Positions 15,487-27,157 of a DNA stretch of 36,428 nucleotides are shown here, one piece after another. The translations under genes were made by a program, and so were the position numbers. The DNA comes from CAZGUH01 sp964529005 (GTDB lineage: Bacteria > Actinomycetota > Acidimicrobiia > Acidimicrobiales > Ilumatobacteraceae): the NCBI GenBank assembly GCA_964529005.1, contig CAZGUH010000037.1:1-36428 (forward strand). Reading direction: 5' to 3'. The notes beneath the pieces are model-generated. The model saw only the letters and a list, made by a program, of their open reading frames with translations, made no database searches and was not told the DNA's origin. Every line of letters begins with the position of its first letter. The first letter of the stretch is position 1.

Positions 15487-15717
15487 TTACGTGCGCAGCA
15501 CCGAGTCCGGCTCGGCGTATTCGTTCGCACATGCCTCGGCGTGGGGGTCGCAGAACCACGTGCCGCCAGCTGCGAGGCACGTGAACGGGTACCCGGCGTT
15601 CGTGGGCAGCTCCATCGTCACGCTGCGCGTGCCGTTGGCGCGCTTGCGCAGCGGGTGCATCAACGGATCCCAGCCGTTGACGTCACCGACGACCGAAACC
15701 GGTCCATCTGTTCGCAT
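15487..15717 (-). CDS. Small CBM48/AMPK-glycogen-binding-like protein
   Basis: The product has about 76 aa. ATG 15717 is used; an in-frame TTG at 15729 abuts the stop of the signal peptidase gene and would add four residues. The core VSVVGDVNGWDPLMHPLRKR with TRSVTMELPTNAGYPFTCLA and WFCDPHAEA is the isoamylase early-set (CBM48) pattern that binds alpha-glucans in AMPK beta subunits and branching enzymes. It stands alone with no catalytic domain. Two Cys replace residues more often non-Cys in this family. There is no export signal, so it is probably cytosolic, perhaps binding glycogen. Its link to the preceding exported-protein genes may be only operonic. Confidence 0.75.
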   Translation of the reverse strand: MRTDGPVSVVGDVNGWDPLMHPLRKRANGTRSVTMELPTNAGYPFTCLAAGGTWFCDPHAEACANEYAEPDSVLRT

Positions 15718-15729
15718 TACGTTGACCAA

Positions 15730-16260
15730 TCAGCCGTCCTCGCTCGCGTGTGCCCGCGTCGGGACGTCGTTCCCGGGCCACAGCACGATGGTCGTGATCG
15801 CCGCGGCGACGGCGGCGAGCATCCACCACCGCGACAGCACCCACAGCGCAAGGCCTGCCCTGGGGAGCCGAAGCCGCATCGAGCCGACGACGTCGTCGCG
15901 CGGCACCAGGAAGCCGTCGGGCACCGCACGGTTGTCGCCTTGCAGCCGCAAGCTGTGGTCGTCCTCGATGGCGATGACGCGATGGATGACGTTGGGTCGT
16001 GACGGGCTCGCGGTTGCCGGCAGCCGATACGCGACCACCTCGCCGACGGCGTACGCGGACCGCGGGCGCACGAGCGCGATGTCACCGGAGCGCAACGTGG
16101 GCTCCATCGAATCGCCGCTGACGATGACGAACGTGAAGAAGCCGCCCCACCGAGCCGGCCACGTGAGGAGAAGGATCACCGCACACAGCCCGGCCGCGAT
16201 GATCGAGCGCGCCCGCGGACGGGCGCGCCTCCGCGGTCCGTCGCCGCGGTCGGCACGCAT
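15730..16260 (-). CDS. SipW-type signal peptidase I
   Basis: The product has 176 aa. A basic N-terminus precedes a membrane helix (SIIAAGLCAVILLLTW, about 19-34). The S26 box is VSGDSMEPTLRSGD with nucleophile Ser51. The second catalytic position is His93 in NVIHRVIAI rather than Lys, which is the SipW/endoplasmic-reticulum type of the family. QGDNRAVPDGFLV and a second C-terminal membrane helix (about 145-165) complete the fold. Enzymes of this type in Firmicutes process TasA-like matrix proteins. The exported protein encoded 18 nt upstream and the one at 16960-17712 carry the matching leader motif and are its likely substrates. Confidence 0.9.
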   Translation of the reverse strand: MRADRGDGPRRRARPRARSIIAAGLCAVILLLTWPARWGGFFTFVIVSGDSMEPTLRSGDIALVRPRSAYAVGEVVAYRLPATASPSRPNVIHRVIAIEDDHSLRLQGDNRAVPDGFLVPRDDVVGSMRLRLPRAGLALWVLSRWWMLAAVAAAITTIVLWPGNDVPTRAHASEDG

Positions 16261-16278
16261 CGGTGCTCGATCCGCGGA

Positions 16279-16677
16279 TCAGCCGGAGATGATCAGCGAG
16301 AGCCCGGTCACCGACGCCGCAGGCACGTTTGCCGACAGCGTGATGCTGAAGGCGTCCCCCGTGACGGTGATCGACGGCACAGCTGCCGTCGCGAGCTCGG
16401 TCGTCCCCTGCCGCAGCGTGACCGAAGCGGCCTTGCCGTCGCACGCGCTGGCGACGTCGGTGAAGTTCAACGCCGACACCTCGTACCGCTGGTTCGCCGC
16501 GACGTAGCCCGTCGTGTAGCCGACGGTGATGCCGTCGGTGTCACATCCGGCCACCACCTGGTCCTCGGCTCCGAGCGTCGCGCCTGAGAGCCCGCCGAGC
16601 GTCGCCGCCGACGCCCCGACCGTCCCCGCCGCGGCAATGCCGGCAAGGACCGCCAGAAGCTTCCGCTTCCTCTTCAT
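16279..16677 (-). CDS. Exported protein with SipW-type signal peptide (TasA-like cargo)
   Basis: The product has 132 aa. ATG 16677 has a strong Shine-Dalgarno (GAGGAGGGG) at the right distance. The leader is MKRKRKLLAVLAGIAAAGTV then GASAATLGGLSGATLGAEDQ, the pattern recognised by SipW-type peptidases, with cleavage near the Ala-Thr-Leu. The mature part (about 100 aa) is small and beta-rich, with two Cys (GCDTDG and ASACDG) likely to form a disulfide. It has Thr/Val-rich strands and ends in a hydrophobic strand LSLIISG. It resembles secreted fibre-type subunits in size and context; polymerisation is inference. It sits just upstream of the peptidase gene in the same probable transcript. Confidence 0.82.
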   Translation of the reverse strand: MKRKRKLLAVLAGIAAAGTVGASAATLGGLSGATLGAEDQVVAGCDTDGITVGYTTGYVAANQRYEVSALNFTDVASACDGKAASVTLRQGTTELATAAVPSITVTGDAFSITLSANVPAASVTGLSLIISG

Positions 16678-16959
16678 CTGTCCCCTCCTCGCGGAGCGGA
16701 ATCTGGGGACACCAGAGGTCACCAACCGTGCCTGGTCGGCCTCCTCCGGTGCGCAAGCCTCCCCAACACGCCGCGCCCGCCGTTGTCCTCTCTGTCCAGT
16801 TCCGTCACCGCCGCGCAGCCCGCGCTGCCACGAAGAGTGGTGTGACGAGTCCGCACGGTATCCGCCGGTTACCGGGAGCGCAATGCGAAGCGTGCGATTT
16901 TCAGAGAGCCTTGACACTCGCTGTCCGGTGGGCGGGTCGGAGCAACGTCCGACGCCGAT

Positions 16960-17712
16960 TCACGACTGTGGCGTCGTCACCACGAAGTCGTCTGCCGTCA
17001 CCGAGTTGTTGGCCGTCCAGATGCCGGCGCGGGTCCCGCCGAGCGCCGAGCTCTGGGCGCCCGTGAGCACGTGCGTCAGCACCACGTTGCCGTCGAGGCG
17101 CACGGTCACCGCGGTCCCCACCCGGGTCAGCTGGACGGTGTGCGTCCCGTTGAGGGTCACGTCGACGCTCGCCAGGGTGCCCGCCTGGCAGGTGCAGCGC
17201 AGCAGCACGTGGTCGCCGAGCAGTCCGCCGACCAGCGTCTCTTGCAGCGCGGCCGACAAGTACGTCGACGCGCCGGCGTTGGCGCCGAGGACGACGCCCG
17301 CCTGGGTCCCGAGCAGCGCCGGCAGGTTCGTGAACGTCGCCTGGACGGTCGCGTCGCTCGCGCCGACATCCATCGTGGCGATCGCGGGGAGCAGCAGCGA
17401 GAGCAGTCCGGTCGCACGCGCCTGGTTGCCCTGGATTCCCCACACCGGTGTGGTGTGCACGGCCCACGTCCGGGTCGCGCACGTCGCGGCGGTCGTCCCG
17501 GCCCGGCCCGCGATCGATCCTGTGTCCGCGCCGGTGAAGTTGTCACAGGCGAGGATGGTCGGCGCCGTCGGCGTCGTCGCCTGGTCGCTCGCCAGGAGCG
17601 AACGCGTCGACAGGCCGCCGAGCTCGGCGGCGTGGGCGCTCGCGAGCGCGCCCGCGATGAGAAGCGCACCGCCGAACAGCGTCGCCCGGCGCGTCGTCTG
17701 CCAGCGCGCCAC
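16960..17712 (-). CDS. Exported LamG/concanavalin-like protein with SipW-type leader
   Basis: The product has 250 aa and a GTG start with AGGGAGG a few bases upstream. The leader (RRATLFGGALLIAGALASAH then AAELGGLSTRSLLASDQ) shares LGGLSxxxLxAxDQ with the 132-aa exported protein, so both are probably processed by the same SipW-type peptidase. The mature protein starts ILACDNFTGADTGSIAGR and continues with beta strands in a jelly-roll-like pattern (VWGIQGNQARATG, VDVTLNGTHTVQLTRVGTAV, RLDGNVVLTHV, AGIWTANNSVTADDFVV). Carbohydrate or surface binding is possible. Four or more Cys may be disulfide-bonded. A 282-nt spacer separates it from the next cargo gene; no convincing gene is seen there. Confidence 0.78.
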   Translation of the reverse strand: MARWQTTRRATLFGGALLIAGALASAHAAELGGLSTRSLLASDQATTPTAPTILACDNFTGADTGSIAGRAGTTAATCATRTWAVHTTPVWGIQGNQARATGLLSLLLPAIATMDVGASDATVQATFTNLPALLGTQAGVVLGANAGASTYLSAALQETLVGGLLGDHVLLRCTCQAGTLASVDVTLNGTHTVQLTRVGTAVTVRLDGNVVLTHVLTGAQSSALGGTRAGIWTANNSVTADDFVVTTPQS

Positions 17713-17833
17713 CCCACCTCCCTTGCCGTCCCGCGAGCGGCGTGCCGGGCACCGTACCAGGCAGCTGGCGCACGGCGGCGGTTCGCGACGGCGCGCGTTG
17801 ACGCGGGATCACGACCGCGCGACGATCGAACAC

Positions 17834-18517
17834 GTGTTCGCGTCCAGGCCTTCCGCAGTCGCCGACATCAAATGGCAGCCCTCTCTGTTCTCGTCGCAGG
17901 GTCCCGCGGTCGACGAGCACTTCCGCGATCTCGACCACATCGATCTGGGCGACGGCGGCTGGGTCGAGCACCAGCGCGGTTGGCTGTACGGGTCGGCCGA
18001 GGTGATGAACGAACTGCTGCTCAGCGACGAGTGGCGCCAGCGCGACGTCGTGATGTTCCACCGCCTGTTGCCCGAACCTCGGCTCACCTGGTGGTGGAGC
18101 CAACGGCTCGGTCGGCCCGAACCCCTTCCCGTGCTCGCCACGATCCGTCGCGTGCTGTCGCGTCGCTACGACCGGCATTTCGACAGCATCGGTTTCAACC
18201 TGTATCGCGATGGGCGTGACAGCGTCGCGTGGCACCGCGATCGGGTGCGCGATCGCTCGGACGCGACGATCGCCATCGTCAGCGTCGGCGAGCCGCGGCC
18301 GTTCTGCCTGCGGCCCCGCGGCGGGCGCGTCGCCCGTTCGTGGGCCCTCGGCGACGGTGACCTGCTGGTCATGGGCGGCTCGAGCCAGGAGTCGTGGGAG
18401 CACGCGGTCCCCAAGTCGGCTCACGTGCACGGCCCGCGCATCTCGATCACGTACCGCCACGGGCCGATCGCCGACGCACCCGGCCGCCGCACGGCCGATG
18501 CGATACTCGGCCGGTGA
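17834..18517 (+). CDS. AlkB-like 2-oxoglutarate/Fe(II) dioxygenase
   Basis: The product has 227 aa. GTG 17834 is the best start before the family-typical IKWQPSLF; the Shine-Dalgarno is weak. The 2OG-Fe(II) core is complete: FNLYRDGRDSVAWHRDRVRD with iron ligands His134 and Asp136, the distal His190 in WEHAVPKS, and the 2-oxoglutarate-binding Arg pair in GPRISITYR (Arg202, Arg208). GDGDLLVMGGSSQ is also typical. AlkB proteins reverse alkyl damage on DNA or RNA bases by oxidative demethylation. The stop overlaps the start of the flavoprotein gene (GTGA, 18514-18517), so the two are co-translated. Confidence 0.9.
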   Translation: MFASRPSAVADIKWQPSLFSSQGPAVDEHFRDLDHIDLGDGGWVEHQRGWLYGSAEVMNELLLSDEWRQRDVVMFHRLLPEPRLTWWWSQRLGRPEPLPVLATIRRVLSRRYDRHFDSIGFNLYRDGRDSVAWHRDRVRDRSDATIAIVSVGEPRPFCLRPRGGRVARSWALGDGDLLVMGGSSQESWEHAVPKSAHVHGPRISITYRHGPIADAPGRRTADAILGR

Positions 18518-19776
18518 CCAGCGTCGACACTTCCTCGCCCGCCGCGCCCACCCTCGACCATGTCGTGGTCGTCGGCGCGTCGCTCGCCGGGCTGCGCGCC
18601 TGTGAGTCGTTGCGCACCGAGGGCTTCGCCGGCCAGATCACCCTGGTCGGGGCCGAGCCGCATCTGCCCTACGACCGCCCTCCGCTCTCCAAGAGATTGC
18701 TGTCGGGGGAGTGGGAGCCAGAGCGCATCCAGTTGCGCAAGCCCGACGATTTCGATGCGCTGGGCCTCCAGCTCGAGCTCGGCCGGCGCGCGGTCGGGCT
18801 CGACAGCGCGCGCGGCGAGGTCACGCTCGACGACGGCCGCGCGCTGCGCTTCGACGGTCTCGTGATCGCCACCGGCGCGTCGCCACGGCGCCTGCCGGAG
18901 CAGCCCCACGCCGGAGGCATCCACGAGCTGCGCACCCTCGACGACGCCCTCGCGCTGCGCGCCGAGCTGCGGGAGGGCGCGCGGCTCGTCGTGATCGGCG
19001 CCGGCTTCATCGGCCTCGAGGTCGCGGCGACGGCGCGTGCCGCCGGCTGCTCCGTCAGCGTCGTCGAGGCCCTCCCGGCGCCGCTCGTGCGCGGTCTCGG
19101 CGCCGAGATGGGCGCCGCGGTCGCGCAGGTGCACGCTCGGCACGGCGTCGACCTGCGCTGCGACACGCGGATCTCCGGCATCGCCACGGCCGACGGGCGC
19201 GTCACGGGCGTCGAGCTCGAGGGAGGCGAGCTGCTGCCCGCCGACGTCGTCGTGGTGGGCATCGGGGTCACCCCCGCGACCGACTGGCTCGACAGCTCGG
19301 GCCTCACGATCGCCGACGGTGTCGTCTGCGACGCGACGCTGTGCACGGGAGTGCCGGGGATCTACGCCGCCGGCGACGTGGCGCGCTGGCCGCATCCGTT
19401 GTACGGGGAAGAGATGCGTGCGGAGCACTGGACCAACGCCGCCGAGCAGGGGGCGCTCGCCGCGCGCAACCTTCTCGCCGCCGCCGCAGGCCAGCCGACC
19501 GCGGCATACGACGCCGTGCCGTTCGTGTGGAGCGACCAGTTCACGAGCCGCATCCAGTTCCTCGGCCGCTCGGCCGCCCAACATGCCGACACGGTCGTGG
19601 AGGTGGTGGCCGGCGATCCCGAGGAAGGTCCGTTCGTCGCTCTGTACGGGCGCGCGGGGCGGCTCTGGGGCGTGCTCGGCGTCAGCATGCCGCGGCTCGT
19701 GATGCCGTATCGGGCCATGCTGGCGGCAGGAGCCACCTGGGAGCAGGCGCTGGAGAAGGCGCGCGGCGCTGCGTGA
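18514..19776 (+). CDS. FAD-dependent ferredoxin/rubredoxin reductase-like oxidoreductase
   Basis: The product has 420 aa. The FAD-binding Rossmann motif is VVVVGASLAGLRACESLR, where the central glycine of GxGxxG is Ser. The NAD(P)H-binding motif is VVIGAGFIGLEVAATARAAG. ATGASPRRLP and IYAAGDVARWP are the conserved dinucleotide-oxidoreductase motifs. DRPPLSKRLL near residue 50 and the C-terminal reductase domain (VPFVWSDQF, IQFLGRS) place it with rhodocoxin, putidaredoxin and ferredoxin reductases that pass electrons to P450 or Rieske enzymes. GTG 18514 overlaps the AlkB-like gene by 4 nt. No ferredoxin or P450 gene is nearby. Confidence 0.88.
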   Translation: MTSVDTSSPAAPTLDHVVVVGASLAGLRACESLRTEGFAGQITLVGAEPHLPYDRPPLSKRLLSGEWEPERIQLRKPDDFDALGLQLELGRRAVGLDSARGEVTLDDGRALRFDGLVIATGASPRRLPEQPHAGGIHELRTLDDALALRAELREGARLVVIGAGFIGLEVAATARAAGCSVSVVEALPAPLVRGLGAEMGAAVAQVHARHGVDLRCDTRISGIATADGRVTGVELEGGELLPADVVVVGIGVTPATDWLDSSGLTIADGVVCDATLCTGVPGIYAAGDVARWPHPLYGEEMRAEHWTNAAEQGALAARNLLAAAAGQPTAAYDAVPFVWSDQFTSRIQFLGRSAAQHADTVVEVVAGDPEEGPFVALYGRAGRLWGVLGVSMPRLVMPYRAMLAAGATWEQALEKARGAA

Positions 19777-19785
19777 CCGCTGTCC

Positions 19786-19800
19786 CTTCGCTCAGCGAAG
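19786..19800. repeat. Intergenic palindrome, REP-like
   Basis: CTTCGC-TCA-GCGAAG forms a 6-bp stem and 3-nt loop ten bases after the flavoprotein stop. It is followed by TTGAGTAG and TCTCGATAC, words that recur together in dispersed intergenic repeats of some actinobacterial genomes (recollection, not checked). It could also terminate the AlkB operon, though no T-run follows. Confidence 0.45.
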
Positions 19801-19831
19801 TTGAGTAGTAGCGACGCAGGTTTCGTCTCGA

Positions 19832-19837
19832 TACCCT
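19832..19837 (+). promoter_or_regulatory. Putative -10 element (TACCCT) of lon
   Basis: TACCCT ends six bases before ATG 19844, with no purine-rich Shine-Dalgarno between. This suggests a leaderless lon mRNA. No HAIR-type or heat-shock operator was recognised in the short spacer. Confidence 0.4.
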
Positions 19838-19843
19838 CACCTC

Positions 19844-22261
<2,418 letters not shown>

Positions 22262-22294
22262 CCGATCCGTCGTCGTCGTGCGGCCGGGCAGGCA

Positions 22295-22300
22295 TAGGCT
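22295..22300 (+). promoter_or_regulatory. Putative -10 element (TAGGCT) of the aminotransferase gene
   Basis: TAGGCT lies 7 nt before ATG 22308 with only CGGCCGC between, again the leaderless pattern. Confidence 0.4.
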
Positions 22301-22307
22301 CGGCCGC

Positions 22308-23558
22308 ATGACGACGTCGCATCTGTCCCAGGTGTGGCACCAGGTCACCGACCTGAACGTCGTCAGCGGACGCGGCTGCTCGGTGACCGCGGCGGACGGC
22401 ACGGAATACCTCGACTTCGCGGCGGGCATCGCCGTCAACGCGACGGGCCACTGCCATCCGCACGTGGTGAAGGCGATCTCGGATCAGGCGCAGCGGTTCA
22501 TCCACGCACAGGTGAACGTCTTCCGGCACGACCTGCTCGAGCCCCTCGCCGCTCGCCTGGCGGAGATCACACCAGCCGGCATCGACACGTTCTTCTTCAG
22601 CAACAGCGGCGCAGAGATCACCGAAGCCGCGGTGAAGCTGGCCAAGCAGGTGACCGGACGACCGAACGTCGTCGTGTTCAGCGGCAGCTTCCACGGTCGC
22701 ACGCATCTGGCCATGGCGATGACGACGTCGAAGACGATCTACCGCGCCGGATATGCGCCGCTGCCAGGCGGCGTGTTCGTCGCCCCGTTCCCCGATCCGC
22801 TCGCCGCGGATCAGGATGCCGCGATCGCAGCCTCGTTGGCCGGACTCGACCGATTGCTGCTGACGACGACGGCGCCCGCGGAGACTGCGGCGATGATCAT
22901 CGAGCCCGTGCTCGGCGAAGGCGGGTACGTGCCGGCGCCGCCGGCGTTCCTGCGCGGCGTCGCCGAGCGCTGCCGCGCCCACGGCATCCTGCTCGTCGCC
23001 GACGAGGTGCAGTCGGGCTTCGGGCGCACCGGCGCGATGTTCGCCGTCGAGCACTCCGGCCTCGAGCCCGACGTCATCTGCATGGCCAAGGGCATCGCCA
23101 GCGGTTTCCCCTTCTCCGCGCTCGGGACGCGCCGCGAGATCGACGACCGCTGGCCCCGAGGCAGCCACGGCGGGACCTACGGAGGCAACCCGATCGGCTG
23201 CGCGGCAGCCTTGGCCACGATCGAGATCCTGACGTCGCCGGGTTTCCTCGACAACGTCGTCGCCCGCGGGACCCAGCTGATCGACGGCGTGCGCGAGCTC
23301 CAGGCGCGCGACCCGGCCGGCGCCGGGCGCCGCATCGTCGACGTCCGCGGCCTCGGGCTGATGGTCGGCGCCGAGTTCGAGAGCGCCGAGCGGGCCGCGG
23401 CGGTGCGCAGGCACTGCCTGAACGAAGGCCGCCTGATCCTGCTCGACGCCGGCCCCACCTCGCAGACACTCCGCTGGATGCCGCCGCTGATCGTCTCCGA
23501 GAGCGAGATCGACCGCGCGTTGTCGGTGTTCGGCGCGGCGCTGAAGGCGAACTCCTAG
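22308..23558 (+). CDS. Class III PLP-dependent aminotransferase (GABA-transaminase-like)
   Basis: The product has 416 aa. Fold-type I class III features are present: YLDFAAGIAVNATGHCHPHV near the N-terminus, FFSNSGAEITEAAVKLAK, GSFHGRTHLAM, the MIIEPVLGEGGYVPAP segment, ILLVADEVQSGFGRTG with the PLP-contacting Asp, and ICMAKGIASGFP with the Schiff-base Lys261. GTYGGNPIGCAAAL supplies the phosphate-binding Thr. The closest functional classes are 4-aminobutyrate and acetylornithine transaminases; substrate specificity is not readable. The MarR-family gene begins 11 nt after the stop and may be in the same transcript. Confidence 0.9.
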   Translation: MTTSHLSQVWHQVTDLNVVSGRGCSVTAADGTEYLDFAAGIAVNATGHCHPHVVKAISDQAQRFIHAQVNVFRHDLLEPLAARLAEITPAGIDTFFFSNSGAEITEAAVKLAKQVTGRPNVVVFSGSFHGRTHLAMAMTTSKTIYRAGYAPLPGGVFVAPFPDPLAADQDAAIAASLAGLDRLLLTTTAPAETAAMIIEPVLGEGGYVPAPPAFLRGVAERCRAHGILLVADEVQSGFGRTGAMFAVEHSGLEPDVICMAKGIASGFPFSALGTRREIDDRWPRGSHGGTYGGNPIGCAAALATIEILTSPGFLDNVVARGTQLIDGVRELQARDPAGAGRRIVDVRGLGLMVGAEFESAERAAAVRRHCLNEGRLILLDAGPTSQTLRWMPPLIVSESEIDRALSVFGAALKANS

Positions 23559-23569
23559 GAGCGGCGGCC

Positions 23570-24013
23570 GTGGTCGCGGTCGATCCCGAACGGCTGGCGG
23601 TGTGGCGGCGGCTCGTCGTCGCCCATGCCGCGATCGAGCGGATGTTGACCCGCGCCTTGCAGACCGAGCGTGAGATGCCCCTGGCGTGGTTCGAGGTGCT
23701 CGCGGCGCTCCAGGTCGCCGACGGCCGGTTGCGGGTGATGGAGCTCGCCGAGACCGTCATGGTGAACCCGTCCAGCCTCAGCCGCCAGCTCGATCGCATC
23801 GAGGAGGCGGGGCTGATCAGGCGGGAACGCAGCGTCGGCGACGAAGATGCGCGCGCCGTCGCCGTCGTGCTGACGCGCGAGGGCCGAGCGCGGTGGCGGG
23901 CAGCGAACACGACCTATCAGCGGATCGTGCGCAAGGCCTTCACCCGGCACCTCACCGACACCGACGTCACCGCGCTGTCGCGCGTGTTCACCAAGGTGCT
24001 CGAGTCCGAGTAG
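23570..24013 (+). CDS. MarR-family transcriptional regulator
   Basis: The product has 147 aa from GTG 23570, 8 nt after AGGAG. The winged helix-turn-helix is clear: FEVLAALQVADGRLRVMELA, NPSSLSRQLDRIEEAGLIRR, and the wing DEDARAVAVVLTREGR with the family Asp-x-Arg. Flanking helices form the dimer interface. It is probably a repressor responding to a small phenolic or acyl ligand. The convergent gene encodes an acyl-CoA ligase and a thiolase follows, so fatty-acid or aromatic metabolism is a plausible regulon (inference). It ends one base from the convergent ligase stop. Confidence 0.88.
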   Translation: MVAVDPERLAVWRRLVVAHAAIERMLTRALQTEREMPLAWFEVLAALQVADGRLRVMELAETVMVNPSSLSRQLDRIEEAGLIRRERSVGDEDARAVAVVLTREGRARWRAANTTYQRIVRKAFTRHLTDTDVTALSRVFTKVLESE

Positions 24014-24014
24014 C

Positions 24015-25844
24015 TCAGGCGTACATCGCCTCGATCTCGGCGGCGTAGCGGGCGTGGACGCCGCGACGCTTGAGCTTCGAGGTGGGGGTGAGGACGTCGC
24101 TGTCGGGAAGCCACACGTCGCCGACGACGGTGAAGCGCTTGATCGCCTCGGCGTGCGACAGGCGCTCGTTCACGGCGTCGACGCCGCGCTGCACCTGCGC
24201 GATCACGTCGGGGTCACGAGCGAGATCGGCGAGAGCAGCGCCGTGGCGGCCATGCGCCTGCGCCCACTGCGCCGCGGCGTCAGGATCGAGGACCAGGAGC
24301 GCTGACATGAAGCGGCGGCCGTCCCCGATGGCCGCCGCGTGTCCGACGAGCGGGATGGTGCGCAGCTCGGCCTCGAGGTTGGCCGGGCTGACGTTCTTGC
24401 CGCCCGACGTGATGATCAGCTCCTTCTTGCGGTCGACGATGCGCAGGTAGCCGTCGTCGTCGAGCTCGCCGATGTCGCCGGTTCGCAGCCAGCCGTCGTC
24501 GAGGGTGCGCTCGGTCGTGGCGGGATCGCCGACGTAGCCGTCGAACACGTTGCCGCCGCGGCACATGATCTCGCCGTCGTCGGCGAGGCGCACCTCGCAT
24601 CCGGGGATCGCGCGCCCGACGGTGCCGATGCGTGGGCGGCGCGGCGACCATGTGATCGGACCGCTCGACTCGCTCGTTCCGTAGATCTCGGTGAGCGGCA
24701 CACCGATCGCGTCGAACCACTCGAGGACCTGGCGCGGCAGCGGCGCCGCTCCGCTGACCGCCAACTCCAGCGCGTCGAGCCCGACGGCCTCGCGCGCCTG
24801 GGCGAACGCGACCGCGTCGAGGAACTCGAGGGTCGAACGCTGCTCGTCCGTCGGCGCGACGTCGACGGTGGCGGCACGGATGGCGGCGGCAAGCGCGACG
24901 CCCTCGTCGAAACGCTGCTTGCGTTCGGGATCGGTGGCCAGCGCTGCGTTGATGCCGCTGTGGATCTTCTCCCACACACGCGGCACCCCGAACATCAGCT
25001 GGGGCCGCACGGCGCGCAGGTAGACGCTCAACTCGTTGACGTCCGGGCAGCAGTAGACCGAGAAGCCGAGCATCGCGCCGTGGTACAGGCTCATCATGCG
25101 CTCGGCGATGTGCGCCATCGGCAGGAAGCTGATCACCCGCTTGCCCGCGTAGGTCTCGAACGAGATGCACCGGCGCAGCTGCTCGACGGTGTACACGACG
25201 TTGTGCTGCGTGAGCGGCACCGCCTTCGGCGGGCCCGTCGTGCCGCTGGTGTAGATGACCGTCGCCACGTCGGAGGGGATCACGTCGTCGGCGAGCCGCG
25301 CCAGATCGAGTGGCTCCGCCGCGCCGAGCGTGTCGGCGGGCAGCACGCCGTCGGGGAGGGGGCCGGTCGGTGGATCGAGGACGAAGATCCGCCGCAGGGT
25401 CGGCAGCTTGTCTCGCGCGTGGAGGATGCGATCGAGGAACGTCGCGTCCTCGACGATCGCCACCGCTGCCCCGGCATGGCGGGCGATGTAGGCGATCTCG
25501 TCGGCGGACGACGAGTTGTAGATGCTCACCGGCGTGGCGCGCAGGCATTGGATCGCAAGGTCGAGCCAGTGGAACTCGGGGCGGTTGCGCATCATCAGCA
25601 GCACCCGCTCTCCGCGCCCGACGCCGCATGCGCGCAACCCTGCGGCGGTGCGGGCGAGGTTGTCGGCAACGTCCCGTGCCGTCCACGTCTGCCACGCCGC
25701 GGGCGACCCGTCGATCATCCGGTGCAGCAGCGGCAGGTCGGGGTGTTCGTCGACCAGCGCGACGAACCGGCGCGGTACGGTCTGGCCGGCCACGCAGGCC
25801 TCGATCTCCGCAATGCTGGCGGACGCCATGCGACATTGTGTCAT
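24015..25844 (-). CDS. Long-chain acyl-CoA synthetase (AMP-forming)
   Basis: The product has 609 aa with ATG 25844; ATG 25829 (MASASIAEIE) is an equally possible start. ANL-superfamily motifs are in order: P-loop VIYTSGTTGPPKAVPLT, the long-chain-type IHSGINAALATD segment, acceptor-binding YGTSESSGP, GWLRTGDIGELDDDGYL, and RKKELIITSGGKNVSP in the hinge/A8 region. The C-terminal LTPTSKLKRRGV carries the adenylation Lys. It activates a fatty acid to acyl-AMP then acyl-CoA in the cytosol. It is divergent from the thiolase at 25931 with an 86-nt shared spacer, fitting a lipid-metabolism pair. Confidence 0.9.
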   Translation of the reverse strand: MTQCRMASASIAEIEACVAGQTVPRRFVALVDEHPDLPLLHRMIDGSPAAWQTWTARDVADNLARTAAGLRACGVGRGERVLLMMRNRPEFHWLDLAIQCLRATPVSIYNSSSADEIAYIARHAGAAVAIVEDATFLDRILHARDKLPTLRRIFVLDPPTGPLPDGVLPADTLGAAEPLDLARLADDVIPSDVATVIYTSGTTGPPKAVPLTQHNVVYTVEQLRRCISFETYAGKRVISFLPMAHIAERMMSLYHGAMLGFSVYCCPDVNELSVYLRAVRPQLMFGVPRVWEKIHSGINAALATDPERKQRFDEGVALAAAIRAATVDVAPTDEQRSTLEFLDAVAFAQAREAVGLDALELAVSGAAPLPRQVLEWFDAIGVPLTEIYGTSESSGPITWSPRRPRIGTVGRAIPGCEVRLADDGEIMCRGGNVFDGYVGDPATTERTLDDGWLRTGDIGELDDDGYLRIVDRKKELIITSGGKNVSPANLEAELRTIPLVGHAAAIGDGRRFMSALLVLDPDAAAQWAQAHGRHGAALADLARDPDVIAQVQRGVDAVNERLSHAEAIKRFTVVGDVWLPDSDVLTPTSKLKRRGVHARYAAEIEAMYA

Positions 25845-25930
25845 CGGTTCTCGCCGCTGCTCCCGCTGGTGCGATCGATGTTCGAGCTCGGTTTGGGTGC
25901 GCCGCGCGCCCCGCGGGACAATCGGTCCCC

Positions 25931-27100
<1,170 letters not shown>

Positions 27101-27145
27101 GCCGTTCGTCGCCGGGCCGCTCCGTCCGATGCGCCGGGCCGTCGG

Positions 27146-27151
27146 TAGGTT
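27146..27151 (+). promoter_or_regulatory. Putative -10 element (TAGGTT)
   Basis: TAGGTT sits 6 nt before the GTG start at 27158, separated by GGTCCC and with no Shine-Dalgarno. A leaderless transcript is likely. Confidence 0.4.
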
Positions 27152-27157
27152 GGTCCC

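Noticed and set aside
16678..16959. Small gene or promoter (TTGACA near 16912) in the 282-nt spacer
   Set aside because: No frame here has convincing coding character, and the TTGACA faces the plus strand, where no gene follows.
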